Assembly (NCBI GenBank): GCA_002388665.1
Contig: DGMY01000049.1
Span: forward strand, 32,441 to 96,440
Length of the DNA: 64,000 bases
Direction: 5' to 3'
From: Opitutia bacterium UBA4506
GTDB lineage: Bacteria > Verrucomicrobiota > Verrucomicrobiia > Opitutales > Puniceicoccaceae
The position numbers were made by a program, and so were the translations under genes. The notes beneath the pieces were generated by a model. That model worked only from the letters and a program-made list of their open reading frames with translations, had not been told where the DNA came from and ran no database searches. Positions within the stretch are counted from its first letter, which is position 1. The number at the start of each line of letters is the position of its first letter. This document shows, one piece after another, positions 44,463 through 55,897 of the stretch.

Positions 44463-44768
44463 AGAATGAAAGGTGCAAAATTGCGTAAACGACCCAACTT
44501 GAACAAGGAACGTACGGACTTCAACCCTGCATGCGAGTTCGTTGCATTTCCATGGGGTGGGGCGGCGGGTCCCCTTCGATCGAATTAGTGGGAATTTTCC
44601 GATTGTCGATGGTTCCTCCACTCTCATTAACCGATCGTAAATCGGCTGGGAAAGAAAATTCAATTCGGTGGGATTTTTTGGGATTGAGCATCTTTAAGGG
44701 AGGTAAATTTCGCGTCACAGAAGGATGGACCCTTGTTGTCCGGAGAAAAATCCCAATAACGTCAACGC
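44463..44768. other. Divergent intergenic region between grpE and phosphoketolase
   Basis: No gene is convincing here. The region must contain the promoters of the grpE series (minus) and of the phosphoketolase gene (plus). The middle part around 44600-44720 is the most AT-rich. No heat-shock inverted repeat, riboswitch or terminator was recognised. Confidence 0.5.
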
Positions 44769-47204
44769 ATGCCAAAGGAAACTGCATCCGCCACCGCTGA
44801 ATCCTTGAGCCCGTTCGGACCGGCTCGCGCAACCTTAACCATTCAATCCCTGCCGGAGGGGGAGAGAGACGCACTCCAGAAATTCTGGTCAGCATGTTGT
44901 TATTTGGCGGTGGGGATGATCTACCTGAGGGAGAATCCGTTGCTCGAACAGCCCCTGGAGATCGAGCACCTGAAAAAGCGGTTACTGGGCCATTGGGGTT
45001 CGAGTCCGGGGCAAGCGTTCATATGGACGCACCTCAACCGAGTGATCAAACGCGAAGAGCGGAGTGTCTTGTTCATTTCCGGCCCAGGCCATGGTGCGCC
45101 CGGAGTTTTGGGACCCAATTTCCTAGAGGGGAGCTACACTCGATTCTTCCCCGAGGTGACTCAGGACAAAGAGGGCATCCTACGACTCTTTCGATCCTTC
45201 TCCTTTCCCGGTGGAATCGGGAGTCACTGCACCCCGGAAACTCCAGGATCGATCCATGAGGGGGGTGAATTGGGCTACAGTCTTTCACACGGGTTCGGGG
45301 CGGTTTTCGATAATCCGGAATTAATTGCCGCGGTCGTCGTGGGCGATGGAGAAGCCGAGACAGGGCCACTCGCCACTTCCTGGCACTCCAATAAATTTCT
45401 AAACCCAGCCCGGGATGGAGCAGTCTTGCCGATCCTTCACTTGAACGGGTACAAGATCAACAATCCCTCAATTTTTGCCCGGATGCCGCGCCAGGAACTT
45501 GAGTGGTTATTCAAGGGCTACGGATATGAGCCCCTCTTTGTCGAGGGGTCCGATCCGGACACGATGCACGACGCGATGGCGACGACTTTGGATTACTGTT
45601 TCGAGCGAATCCGTGAGATTCAGGAGGAGGCCCGCAATTCAGGAGACCGAGTTCAGCGTCCCATCTGGCCGATGATCGTCCTGCGCTCACCAAAGGGCTG
45701 GACGGGTCCTCACAAAATTGACGGACACCAGGTCGAGGGTTTCTGGAGATCACACCAGGTGCCATTGAGCAATCCAACCCGCGATGACGGGCATCTGGAA
45801 CTCTTGGAGAAATGGCTTCGAAGCTATGAACCGGAAACTCTGTTCGAGGAAGATGGTGCACCCTGCGAAGAGATCCTGAGTCTGGCCCCTCCCAAGGATT
45901 TCCGTATGGGCAATAATCCTCATGCCAACGGAAAGCGGGGATCGGGCCTTCGCCTTCCACCGTTCCAGAATTATCAGGTCGCGGTAGGTTCCCCAGGGAA
46001 ATCCGAATTTGGAAATACCACTCCTCTAGGAGATTATTTGCGGGATGTGATGAAATCCAATCCGGCTTCATTCCGAGTTTTCGGTCCCGATGAAACCACC
46101 TCGAACAAGCTCGACGCCACCTACCAGGCCGGAGGGAAAACCTGGATGAGCGAGAAGCTGGATGTCGATGACGACGGCGGTGATTTGGAGCCTTTCGGCC
46201 GGGTCATGGAGATGCTCAGTGAGCATACGTTGGAAGGCTGGATGGAGGGCTATACTTTGACCGGGAGGTCGGGAATCCTGTCCACCTACGAGTCTTTCGC
46301 GCACGTAATCGACTCAATGGTGAATCAGCACGCGAAATGGCTCGAGATCGCCTCTTCGGTGCCGTGGAGAGAACCGGTTCCAGGCCTGAATCTTTTGATC
46401 ACTTCGACGGTGTGGAGACAGGATCACAACGGTTTCACTCACCAGGATCCGGGCTTCCTCGACATTGTCATGAATAAGCGGGCGGAACATGTGCGAATCT
46501 ATTTCCCGCCAGATGCCAATTGCCTGCTCTCGACCGCTGATTTTTGCCTCCGCTCCAAGGACCGGGTCAACGTAATCGTTTCGGACAAGCAAAAGCATCT
46601 CCAGTATCTGAATATGGAGGAAGCCATTCGCCATTGTGAAAAGGGTATCGGAATGTGGCAGTGGGCGTCCAATGACCAAGGAGTGGAGCCCGATGTCGTA
46701 CTCGCCTCCGCCGGGGACATTCCGACGCGCGAAGCACTAGCCGCGATTGAACTCCTTCGGCAGGAATTTCCTGACCTTCGGATCCGCTTTGTCAATGTTG
46801 TCGATATCTTCCGCCTCCAATCTCCCAGTCGCCATCCGCATGGATTATCTGACGTCGAGTTCGACAGCCTGTTCACGGCAACCAAGCCGGTGATTTTCAA
46901 TTTCCACGGCTATCCAAACCTCATACACCGGCTGACCTACAAGCGCAGGGGCCAGGCAAATTTTCATGTCTGCGGGTATTGTGAAAAGGGCAATATTAAC
47001 ACTCCGATGGAGTTGGCCATCAGTAATGGAATCGACCGCTTCAGCTTGGCCATTGATGTGATTGACCGGGTTCCGAAAATCCGGTCGGTTGGCGGTCATT
47101 CTCGCGAGTTGTTTGTGAACCGCAGAATCGATTGCCGTGATTACGCCTACCGCGAGGGGCAGGATGATCCCGAGATTACAAACTGGAAGCCGTCACTAAC
47201 CTAG
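44769..47204 (+). CDS. xfp: Phosphoketolase (xylulose-5-phosphate/fructose-6-phosphate)
   Basis: An 811-residue full-length phosphoketolase. It shows GHWGSSPGQAFIWTHLNRVI, the ISGPGHGAPGVLG ThDP-site loop, RSFSFPGGIGSHCTPETPGS, ELGYSLSHGFGAVFDNPEL, VVGDGEAETGPLA with the ThDP-binding GDGxxE, and FHGYPNLIHRLTYKRRGQAN near the C terminus. The enzyme splits xylulose-5-phosphate and/or fructose-6-phosphate to acetyl-phosphate and a shorter sugar phosphate, bypassing part of glycolysis. No acetate kinase or phosphotransacetylase is adjacent. It is convergent with the ABC ATPase gene. Confidence 0.96.
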   Translation: MPKETASATAESLSPFGPARATLTIQSLPEGERDALQKFWSACCYLAVGMIYLRENPLLEQPLEIEHLKKRLLGHWGSSPGQAFIWTHLNRVIKREERSVLFISGPGHGAPGVLGPNFLEGSYTRFFPEVTQDKEGILRLFRSFSFPGGIGSHCTPETPGSIHEGGELGYSLSHGFGAVFDNPELIAAVVVGDGEAETGPLATSWHSNKFLNPARDGAVLPILHLNGYKINNPSIFARMPRQELEWLFKGYGYEPLFVEGSDPDTMHDAMATTLDYCFERIREIQEEARNSGDRVQRPIWPMIVLRSPKGWTGPHKIDGHQVEGFWRSHQVPLSNPTRDDGHLELLEKWLRSYEPETLFEEDGAPCEEILSLAPPKDFRMGNNPHANGKRGSGLRLPPFQNYQVAVGSPGKSEFGNTTPLGDYLRDVMKSNPASFRVFGPDETTSNKLDATYQAGGKTWMSEKLDVDDDGGDLEPFGRVMEMLSEHTLEGWMEGYTLTGRSGILSTYESFAHVIDSMVNQHAKWLEIASSVPWREPVPGLNLLITSTVWRQDHNGFTHQDPGFLDIVMNKRAEHVRIYFPPDANCLLSTADFCLRSKDRVNVIVSDKQKHLQYLNMEEAIRHCEKGIGMWQWASNDQGVEPDVVLASAGDIPTREALAAIELLRQEFPDLRIRFVNVVDIFRLQSPSRHPHGLSDVEFDSLFTATKPVIFNFHGYPNLIHRLTYKRRGQANFHVCGYCEKGNINTPMELAISNGIDRFSLAIDVIDRVPKIRSVGGHSRELFVNRRIDCRDYAYREGQDDPEITNWKPSLT

Positions 47205-47304
47205 AAAAAGATCAACGGTACCGCTGATTTGGACGAGCTAGGTGCCTCGCTGTAAAGAGCTGGCTGATCTGAGGTACGCGCGGTGCTCTCGAACCCGAGG
47301 AGGT

Positions 47305-48027
47305 TTACTGAAATGCTGCGCTGATGTTTTCGGGCGTGAGTACTTCAGCGGAGGGCCCAAAGCATAGTTGCTTGGTACGAAGGAGTAGGGTGTGCGGGAA
47401 GGTCTCGGGGATCGACTTGAGGTCGTGGTGCGAGGCGAATACCAGCGCCCCGCTACCGGCTAAATCGCGAAGGAGATCCGATAGCCGTTGAGATGCTTCT
47501 CGGTCCAGTCCGGCAAAGGGTTCGTCCAGCAGAAGGATTCGAGCACCCCCGGCAATCGCTCTGGCCAAAAATGCTCGCTGCTGCTGTCCCCCGGAAAGTT
47601 CGCCAATTCGCCGTTTCTCAAGTCCTTCCAACCCCATCTTGATGATGGCGTCCGATACCGCAGTTCGATGAATCGCTGAAAATCGGCCCCACGTCCCAAC
47701 CTGTGGAAACAGTCCCATTTCGACGAGGCCGCGAACCGTGATCGGGAAACTCCAATCGATCTCTTCGCGCTGTGGGAGATAGGCAACCGCCTTGCGCCGA
47801 GTCACCTTGTCGAATGGTTTTCCGTCCCAGTGAATGAGACCGGCCGCATTCGGAATTAGCCCCGCAAGCGATTTGAGAAAGGTACTTTTACCCGCACCAT
47901 TCCGACCCACGATGGCCACGGCTTGACCGGACTGTGCCTCAAAGGTGATGTCCCGAAGGGCACAGATGTCACGGAAATGTACGTGAAGGTCCTCAACCTT
48001 TAAGGTGGAAATGTCCCCAGCGTTCAT
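47305..48027 (-). CDS. Metal-type ABC transporter ATP-binding protein
   Basis: A 240-residue ABC ATPase from the ATG at 48027, which overlaps the upstream stop as ATGA, so translation is coupled. Motifs: Walker A VGRNGAGKSTFLK, Q-loop AYLPQREEIDWSFPITVRGL, signature LSGGQQQRAFLARAI, Walker B RILLLDEPFAGLD and H-loop FASHHDLKS. The Q-loop sequence with EEIDWSFP is typical of the zinc/manganese (ZnuC/MntB) group. No permease follows; the next gene is convergent. It may serve the ZnuA-like protein 7 kb away with a permease encoded elsewhere. Confidence 0.88.
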   Translation of the reverse strand: MNAGDISTLKVEDLHVHFRDICALRDITFEAQSGQAVAIVGRNGAGKSTFLKSLAGLIPNAAGLIHWDGKPFDKVTRRKAVAYLPQREEIDWSFPITVRGLVEMGLFPQVGTWGRFSAIHRTAVSDAIIKMGLEGLEKRRIGELSGGQQQRAFLARAIAGGARILLLDEPFAGLDREASQRLSDLLRDLAGSGALVFASHHDLKSIPETFPHTLLLRTKQLCFGPSAEVLTPENISAAFQ

Positions 48028-48470
48028 TCGATCCTTTCTTTTCCGGCTGGATGAACGGTCACCGAAAACGGCGAAACATCGATCCAACGAATGGTCTCCA
48101 GGGTCGATTCTCCCGGTAGATCAATCTCGAGCAGTAGAGCAAATGGAAGCGTATTCTCATCGACCGCACCAGTAATTCGCAGTGGTCCATCAGTCGCTAA
48201 AACCCGGTGGTCGAGATACCAAAATTTACCCGGTTCTGCCTCTATTGGCAGACGTACTTCTCCCCAGTATAGGGCATCAACGGTCAACAGTGCCGTTGAC
48301 TCCATCGTTATCTGAAGATCGATGGAGCCTTCGACTTCGGTTTGAACCGATGTCTGGATACCTGAATGGGCGGGAGAATTTCTCCCGCCCATCACAAAGT
48401 AAAGAGCTGTTGCTGATGCCCCGAGAAAAATCAGAGCGATCAGAAGCTGAATTGGTGGCCATGCGCGCAT
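48024..48470 (-). CDS. Small membrane-anchored protein of unknown function
   Basis: A 148-residue protein with one N-terminal membrane helix (IQLLIALIFLGASATALYFV) and an extracytoplasmic beta-rich domain containing VDALYWGEVRLPIEAEPGKF, WYLDHRVLATDGPLRITGAV and IRWIDVSPFSV. No known family was recognised. Its stop overlaps the ABC ATPase start by four bases, so it is likely part of the same unit and perhaps a helper of that transporter. It lies 51 bases after fusA, so it may be read through from there. Confidence 0.65.
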   Translation of the reverse strand: MRAWPPIQLLIALIFLGASATALYFVMGGRNSPAHSGIQTSVQTEVEGSIDLQITMESTALLTVDALYWGEVRLPIEAEPGKFWYLDHRVLATDGPLRITGAVDENTLPFALLLEIDLPGESTLETIRWIDVSPFSVTVHPAGKERIE

Positions 48471-48521
48471 CGCGCCTAAGATCCGTAGTAGGTCGAGAGG
48501 CAGCGGTGGCGCTTCAGCGCG

Positions 48522-50609
<2,088 letters not shown>

Positions 50610-50752
50610 GGTTGTCTGAAAATGTTACGAGTAAAAATTCGTGATTTGGATGATCTTCCCGGAGTTCTCCGCCTTAAAAAAACCGCTGAAGATACCAGCT
50701 GGTCGAAGGACTGCAAGGAAAGAAAGTGGTCCGTGATTTGATTTCAAAATAC

Positions 50753-50786
50753 GACAACGGTGACGGGTGATGCCGCCACCGTTGCC
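50753..50786 (-). terminator. Probable terminator of argG
   Basis: GACAACGGTG and CACCGTTGCC pair (one G-T on the minus strand) around a 14-base loop, followed on the minus strand by a weak T stretch (GTATTTTG). It lies about 28 bases after the argG stop. Confidence 0.55.
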
Positions 50787-50813
50787 AAAGCCTGAAAATC
50801 GAGTAGTCGGGTG

Positions 50814-52067
50814 CTATTCCCGTGACAGCTTACTTTCGCTGTCCACCACCGCGCCACCTTGGGTGGCAGCTCTAGCGCGCAGGCGCAGGCCCTGGAGGCG
50901 AATGAAACCTGATGCGTCATCGGGGTTGTAATCGCTCTCCACTCCTTCCATCGAGGCAACGTCGGCGTCGTAGAGAGAGTAGGGGGACTTCCGCCCAACC
51001 GTCGTAATGCTCCCTTTATAGAGTTTGAGGCGGACAGTTCCGGTCACTGGCTTTTGGCTTTCGTTGATGAAAGCTTGGAGTGCCTCGCGCTCCGGCGCAT
51101 ACCAGAAACCGTAGTAAACCAGGTCGGCGTAGCGCGGCATGAGTGTGTCACGAAGGTGGCTGAGGTCACGGTCCAGGGTCAGGCTTTCCACCTGACGGCG
51201 CCCGTGGAGCAGGATGGTTCCCCCCGGGGTCTCATAGACGCCGCGGCTTTTCATCCCCACAAATCGGTTTTCCACGAGATCGACGCGGCCAATGCCGTGG
51301 ATTCCCGCGATTCGATTCAATTCCTTGAGGACGCCCGCCGGAGAGAGTTCCTTCCCTTCAACTGCAACGCAATCACCCTTCTCAAAGGAGAGTTCGAGGT
51401 ACTGGGGCTTGTCTGGAGCGAGCTCGGGATCGACCGTCAGTTTGTACATGTCCCGATTGTCCTCGGTGGTCGGGTCAAACCATGGATCCTCGAGAATGCC
51501 AGCTTCGTAGGAGATGTGAAGCAGGTTGCGGTCCATCGAATAGGGCTTCTTGGAACTGGCTTCGATGGGGATGTTGTTTTCCCGGCAGTATTCAATCATC
51601 TCGGTCCGCCCGGGGAAGGCCTCCCGGAATTTCGGATTCCGCCAGGGAGAAATGATCTGCAGGTCCGGTGCGAGAGCGGCATAGGTCAACTCAAACCGGC
51701 ACTGGTCGTTTCCTTTTCCGGTCGCGCCGTGGGCTACCGCGGTTGCGCCTTCTTTGCGGGCGATTTCAATATGCGCCTTCGCGATCAAGGGCCGGGCAAT
51801 CGATGTCCCACAATAGTATTGGCCTTCGTAAAGGGTGTTTGCCCGGAACATCGGGTAAATGAAGTCGCGTGCAAATTCTTCCACCAGATCAACGGTGTAG
51901 TGGGCGGAGGCTCCAGTCGCTTTCGCTTTCTCTGCCAGGCCGTCCAGTTCTTCCTCTTGTCCTACATCCGCCGCGAATGTGATGATTTCGGCGTTGTATT
52001 CGTTTTTTAGCCAATGAACGAGGACGGAGGTGTCCAGACCTCCGGAATATGCGAGCACAATCTTCAT
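50814..52067 (-). CDS. argG: Argininosuccinate synthase
   Basis: A 417-residue enzyme of arginine synthesis joining citrulline and aspartate. The preferred ATG at 52067 starts directly with MKIVLAYSGGLDTSVLVHWL, the PP-loop SGGxD signature; the frame is open to 52133. Other motifs: ADVGQEEELDGLAEKA, AHGATGKGNDQCRFELTYAA, ISPWRNPKFREAFPGR and VENRFVGMKSRGVYETPGG. Length normal. It is a single gene; argH and other arg genes are not in the window. Confidence 0.96.
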   Translation of the reverse strand: MKIVLAYSGGLDTSVLVHWLKNEYNAEIITFAADVGQEEELDGLAEKAKATGASAHYTVDLVEEFARDFIYPMFRANTLYEGQYYCGTSIARPLIAKAHIEIARKEGATAVAHGATGKGNDQCRFELTYAALAPDLQIISPWRNPKFREAFPGRTEMIEYCRENNIPIEASSKKPYSMDRNLLHISYEAGILEDPWFDPTTEDNRDMYKLTVDPELAPDKPQYLELSFEKGDCVAVEGKELSPAGVLKELNRIAGIHGIGRVDLVENRFVGMKSRGVYETPGGTILLHGRRQVESLTLDRDLSHLRDTLMPRYADLVYYGFWYAPEREALQAFINESQKPVTGTVRLKLYKGSITTVGRKSPYSLYDADVASMEGVESDYNPDDASGFIRLQGLRLRARAATQGGAVVDSESKLSRE

Positions 52068-52399
52068 TGGCCCAGTTTCAAGGGAGACCGTTTCTTGTAA
52101 AGCGCAGAATAGAAATAAATAGAGGGAATTCAATCAGGTGGGTACTGGGTGACCGTGGTGGCTGACTGCGTTCATCCCGCTGTCCGGCTACCGACCTCCA
52201 CCGCTGCGCGACCCTTGCAGAGACCGCCGGCAATATCTATTTCGAGGTCTGCACCTGATTTGAGCCAAACTCTTCCCACGGGCTCCACGGTGCAGGAGGA
52301 ATAGTAGACGCCAAAAAATTTGTACCAGCGGAATTTTCAATCTGCCTGGAGTCGCATTCCAGAGGTTTTACCCCTTTTTCCTCTAGCCGTTTGTCGAGA
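52068..52399. other. Intergenic region, no gene recognised
   Basis: This 332-base gap lies upstream of argG. An 86-codon minus-strand frame (52237-52497) overlaps the DUF1905 gene and looks like a shadow. No repeat unit of the 12478-13551 type, tRNA or riboswitch was recognised. Confidence 0.5.
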
Positions 52400-52954
52400 C
52401 TATTGGTCGGCCCGTTTCGGTGCCTGAAGGGATTTGCTGTAGTACCCGGATGAATCAAAACAGCAGACTCGTTTTTTGCTTTTGGTGAGCATGTCACAGG
52501 CGCTGTGGACTCGCTTTACGCGCGTTTTTTCCTGTTTGGCCGATTCGATCCAATGGATCCAATCCACACGAGCGATTGTAGTCGTCGCTTCCCAGGTTCT
52601 CTGAGCCTCCGGCGCCTCAGCAAGTGCGTCCGATAAATCTTGGGGCAGGTCCGGCTCCGGTTCCTCGAGTACGGGGGATAGCTCGACGGTGACAATGTCA
52701 CCAGGAGATATCCCCGCCGATGCCTGGAGTTCTTCGCTCACTTTCATCCAATGGCTGAGCTGGCCATCAGGCTCCAACCTCACCTGAAATAGGTGCCCGT
52801 TGATCTGTCCTTCGACCGAGGTTCGTCCCCGACGCGGAAGGGTCTCGCTGGCTGACTTTGGCAGCAGGAGAAAGGCCCAGGAATCGCTCTCGCCCTTTTG
52901 CTTCGGTGAATACAGTTCTGCTTCAAATTGGGAAGTAGGGGGCTTCGTCGGCAT
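52400..52954 (-). CDS. DUF1905 / YdeI-like (OmdA) protein
   Basis: A 184-residue protein from the ATG at 52954 (MPTKPPTSQFEAELYSPKQ); the longer frame to 53065 adds a leader that looks non-coding. The N-terminal DUF1905 barrel runs from FEAELYSPK through VEGQINGHLFQVRLEPDG to SPGDIVTVELSP. A C-terminal YdeI/OmdA-type helical segment follows: DLPQDLSDALAEAPEAQRTW, IHWIESAKQEKTRVKRV. Family members are linked to resistance or unknown roles. It is monocistronic. Confidence 0.82.
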   Translation of the reverse strand: MPTKPPTSQFEAELYSPKQKGESDSWAFLLLPKSASETLPRRGRTSVEGQINGHLFQVRLEPDGQLSHWMKVSEELQASAGISPGDIVTVELSPVLEEPEPDLPQDLSDALAEAPEAQRTWEATTTIARVDWIHWIESAKQEKTRVKRVHSACDMLTKSKKRVCCFDSSGYYSKSLQAPKRADQ

Positions 52955-53628
52955 AAAATCTTCTACTTTCTTTGAGGTTGGTAATCGATGAGTAAAGGAG
53001 GGAGAGCGGGACCAGGAAGGAAAAAGGTGCCCGGATCCAAGTCGCCAATTTTGTAGGTAATCCATTCATAAGAAATTATAGCTCCTACGACGCAATTCAC
53101 CGGACGCCGGGAATATCTGGCGCCATTTCGGAAATAGATCCCAATGACCATTCGTTCCGATCTTGGAGAAACCCCGGCCAATCGCAATGGTCGAATCGTA
53201 AATCCCGGTGAAGATCATGTTTCTACCAACACCGCAAACCATCAAGGGTTTCTCGCGATTACTGGAAGAATGTCAGAGGTCCAAGGGATCCTGGATGAAT
53301 GTTGTGGGCCCAGTGACCGAATGCCGTACCACAGGTTTCTGAATCGGATTCTTTTCCGAGAGAAGCGATCGGCTGGATGCCTTTCTACCAGGCGGGGATC
53401 AACAGAGCACCCAAGTTTCGCTAGCATCCATTATTTGTGAGATTCGAATGAAATCCAAAGATCGTTTCGTAAAGCAAGGAGGGCAGGATCCTAGCACAAA
53501 GCAGATTGGACCGAGCGAACTCTTCCTTGCTCAATTAGACATAATGTATATTGTGCGCAAAACACGGGCTTTGTGTTTGATTATCAATAGCTTCTCAATA
53601 AGCGCCATTTTGGGCCAAACTCCCAAAT
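52955..53628. other. Intergenic region, no convincing gene
   Basis: A 674-base gap between the DUF1905 gene and the end of the RAYT gene. Short frames on both strands (for example 53144-53440 plus and 53242-53427 minus) overlap each other and show no family motif. Base composition falls toward AT in 53520-53630. No copy of the REPIN-like unit is present. Confidence 0.5.
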
Positions 53629-54588
53629 TTACTGAAACAACGCTTTTCGCAGTCCGGTTCCGACCGCCAAGCCGCGCCATGGAGCTCCACGCATTGGATG
53701 CGGTTTGCGCTTCCGGACTCTTCCTGCCGAATCGCCGCGAAGCTGTTCGTCGACGAAATCCGGGTACCCGAGAATAAAGCCATCACTGAAATATCGGATG
53801 TGACACCGCAACACTGCATGAAGCGGCATTTGCACTTCTTCGTTGGCGAGCAATTCGACGAGTGTTTCATGATCCATGATTAGCTCATCCGAAGAATCTT
53901 CAATCTCCGGTCCCCGAAGAAGCTCTTCGTATTGATCCAGGTCATCGCCCATTCTCGATAATCCGTCCAGCGCCCGCTCATTTCCGGCCACCGCTTTTCC
54001 GTAGCCGCAAAATGGATAATCTGCCGGATCATCAACAATGCCCGCCCGAACCGGGCTCAGGTCAATATAGGCTGCGACCACTTGCAGCGGCCAAGGATCG
54101 CCCTGAACCATTAGCGACTCATACCGGTCGCTCCAAATCGCTCCAAATTGCTCACGGGACCGATTTACCCAAAGCGAAAAGCGCTGCTTGAGCATCTTCA
54201 TGAACCAAGACTGGTTGTTCATCCGCCTCAATAGCTTCTCTCGAATGGATATGCCCTCTGCCGAGCCGTTTTTAAGATACTCCGCCAGTTCATCCGGGCG
54301 AACTGGATTCCACGGAGTTGGATGCGGATACAGTTGGGTAAATCGTTTCAGAATGACTTCGTCGGAGAGATCTTGATCGATTGGCGGCACTTCCACCAAT
54401 AGATGAAAGTCCTCATCCAAAATGGCGTGAGTGACCACGTTGATCCCCGAAAAATCGGCGACCTGCTCCAGGATGTTTTCGAACTCGATCTTTTCCTCGG
54501 AAGTGAAAGGAGTGAGACCCGCCCGTAAATGACTGGCCAAATGATAGTAGGCCGCCCCTTCCCCGGTAAAATGTCTCCTTCTGGTCAT
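53629..54588 (-). CDS. RAYT-type Y1 transposase (REP-associated) with altered HUH motif
   Basis: A 319-residue protein of the IS200/RAYT Y1 superfamily. The N-terminal domain shows YYHLASHLRAG, then VVTHAILDEDFHLLVEV, where the metal-binding HUH pair is expected. His62 is present, but the first His position is Asp60. The middle part has FSLWVNRSREQFGAIWSDRY and AAYIDLSPVRAGIVDDPADY, typical of RAYTs. The C-terminal extension, MPLHAVLRCHIRYFSDGFIL followed by an Arg-rich end, resembles large verrucomicrobial members. It starts six bases after the lepB stop on the same strand, so it is probably expressed with lepA-lepB, unlike an autonomous insertion. No flanking terminal repeats were seen. Confidence 0.82.
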   Translation of the reverse strand: MTRRRHFTGEGAAYYHLASHLRAGLTPFTSEEKIEFENILEQVADFSGINVVTHAILDEDFHLLVEVPPIDQDLSDEVILKRFTQLYPHPTPWNPVRPDELAEYLKNGSAEGISIREKLLRRMNNQSWFMKMLKQRFSLWVNRSREQFGAIWSDRYESLMVQGDPWPLQVVAAYIDLSPVRAGIVDDPADYPFCGYGKAVAGNERALDGLSRMGDDLDQYEELLRGPEIEDSSDELIMDHETLVELLANEEVQMPLHAVLRCHIRYFSDGFILGYPDFVDEQLRGDSAGRVRKRKPHPMRGAPWRGLAVGTGLRKALFQ

Positions 54589-54594
54589 GCCGGT

Positions 54595-55878
54595 TTACTG
54601 CGCCGGACCCCAACGTTTCGTGAACGGGTAATAGATAAAAAAGGCGCGTCCAATCACTTCCCGTTTGTCGAAGCTGCCCCAATACCGACTGTCGAGACTG
54701 TTGTCGGAATTGTCACCCAAAGCAAAATACTTGTCCTCAGGAATCTGGTACGAGGTGCCCGGATCGAGATACCTCATATTCTCCTTGCCGTTTACGTAGC
54801 CTTCGTAGCCATCAATCTCCTCGGCATTATACTCAAAGGCCACGTTGTCTACCGCCATTTCTCCATCGATGAAGAGCGCTGGAGAATGAATCTCCAACAC
54901 GTCGCCACCGACTCCAGCCAAACGCTTGATGTAGTACTTTTCACCGAGAGGCTGCGGCGGGTATTGAATCGTTCCGGTTCGGAATACGATCGGATCTCCA
55001 ACTTCGGGTGGAAAGAAATGGTAGGTGAAGCGATCGACGAACAATGCATCACCGCTCAGGACGTCAAAATTGAGGACGGTTTCGCCGGCAGATACCGCAT
55101 CTTCCGGCACTGTGATTGTGCCACGATGAGCTCCGTTTTGCCGAAAGCGGCCTGTGGTTCTTTCGTTCGAGATCACGTCCGGCCAGCCTTCTGCGTCCGG
55201 AAAAAATCGTTCCAGAAGCACCGAATCACCATCAAAGTCCAACGGCACGTCAAAATACTCCACCTGGTCGCCAATGATTATCGGATACCGCTTCAGCTTT
55301 GTGGGAACGAATAGCCATTTCTTTCCGTCAACAATCTCAAAGGTCGCACGCGCTCGGTAGTCCGAATTCGACAGGTTTCCAAACTCCAGAGGTATACGAA
55401 CTTCTCCCGAAACATCCGCAACAACTTCACGATTCCGGGCTCCTAGCAGTGCGAAACGAAACGGTTTCGCAAGCATGGATGGACTGTCTTCGCTGTCATA
55501 GATTTGATGATACATTCCACTATAAGTGGGATACATCGAGTTAGTCGGAATAATGAAGGGCTGAAGAAAAAACGCCCGTACTCCGAGGACGATTATCGCA
55601 GCAACAAGGAAGGTCTCTACGTTGTCACTCCAAAAGGTCTTCGGATAGATCTTGCCCCCGTGGCGCTTGAGCGTCGGCTCCCACTCATGGGACTTGGTTT
55701 CCAGCAACGCCTCGGATAGCGAGCGGTCCTTGGAGACGCTTGTGGCGTCCTTCCAGACTGCCTCCAACTCACCCAACGCGCTTTGATCCAGCTGATCCTT
55801 GCGGTAATTAATGATTTTGCGAGCCATGTCGGCATACTCGCCAGCGCGCTTTCGAAACTTTTTTCCAGGTGAGAACAT
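54595..55878 (-). CDS. lepB: Signal peptidase I
   Basis: A 427-residue leader peptidase from the ATG at 55878. The membrane helix contains FLVAAIIVLGVRAFFLQPFI, immediately followed by the catalytic Ser in IPTNSMYPT. The general-base Lys lies in YYIKRLAGVGGDVLEI. The C-terminal FALGDNSDNSLDSRYWG is the conserved box E. A large insertion between the Ser and Lys regions (about 160-310) makes it longer than most type I peptidases, as in Bacteroidetes and related phyla. It removes signal peptides from exported proteins. It lies 19 bases after lepA, the classical lepA-lepB order. Confidence 0.93.
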   Translation of the reverse strand: MFSPGKKFRKRAGEYADMARKIINYRKDQLDQSALGELEAVWKDATSVSKDRSLSEALLETKSHEWEPTLKRHGGKIYPKTFWSDNVETFLVAAIIVLGVRAFFLQPFIIPTNSMYPTYSGMYHQIYDSEDSPSMLAKPFRFALLGARNREVVADVSGEVRIPLEFGNLSNSDYRARATFEIVDGKKWLFVPTKLKRYPIIIGDQVEYFDVPLDFDGDSVLLERFFPDAEGWPDVISNERTTGRFRQNGAHRGTITVPEDAVSAGETVLNFDVLSGDALFVDRFTYHFFPPEVGDPIVFRTGTIQYPPQPLGEKYYIKRLAGVGGDVLEIHSPALFIDGEMAVDNVAFEYNAEEIDGYEGYVNGKENMRYLDPGTSYQIPEDKYFALGDNSDNSLDSRYWGSFDKREVIGRAFFIYYPFTKRWGPAQ

Positions 55879-55897
55879 GATCAATGAATGTCGTTGG

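Noticed and set aside
34774..44663. Search for CIRCE (HrcA) heat-shock operators near clpB and grpE
   Set aside because: No TTAGCACTC-N9-GAGTGCTAA-like inverted repeat was found upstream of either gene.
51054..52010. 318-codon plus-strand frame inside argG
   Set aside because: It is antisense to argininosuccinate synthase and shows no independent protein features.
53448..53777. 109-codon plus-strand frame downstream of the RAYT gene
   Set aside because: Nearly half of it is antisense to the RAYT C terminus and no motif or signal peptide is present.
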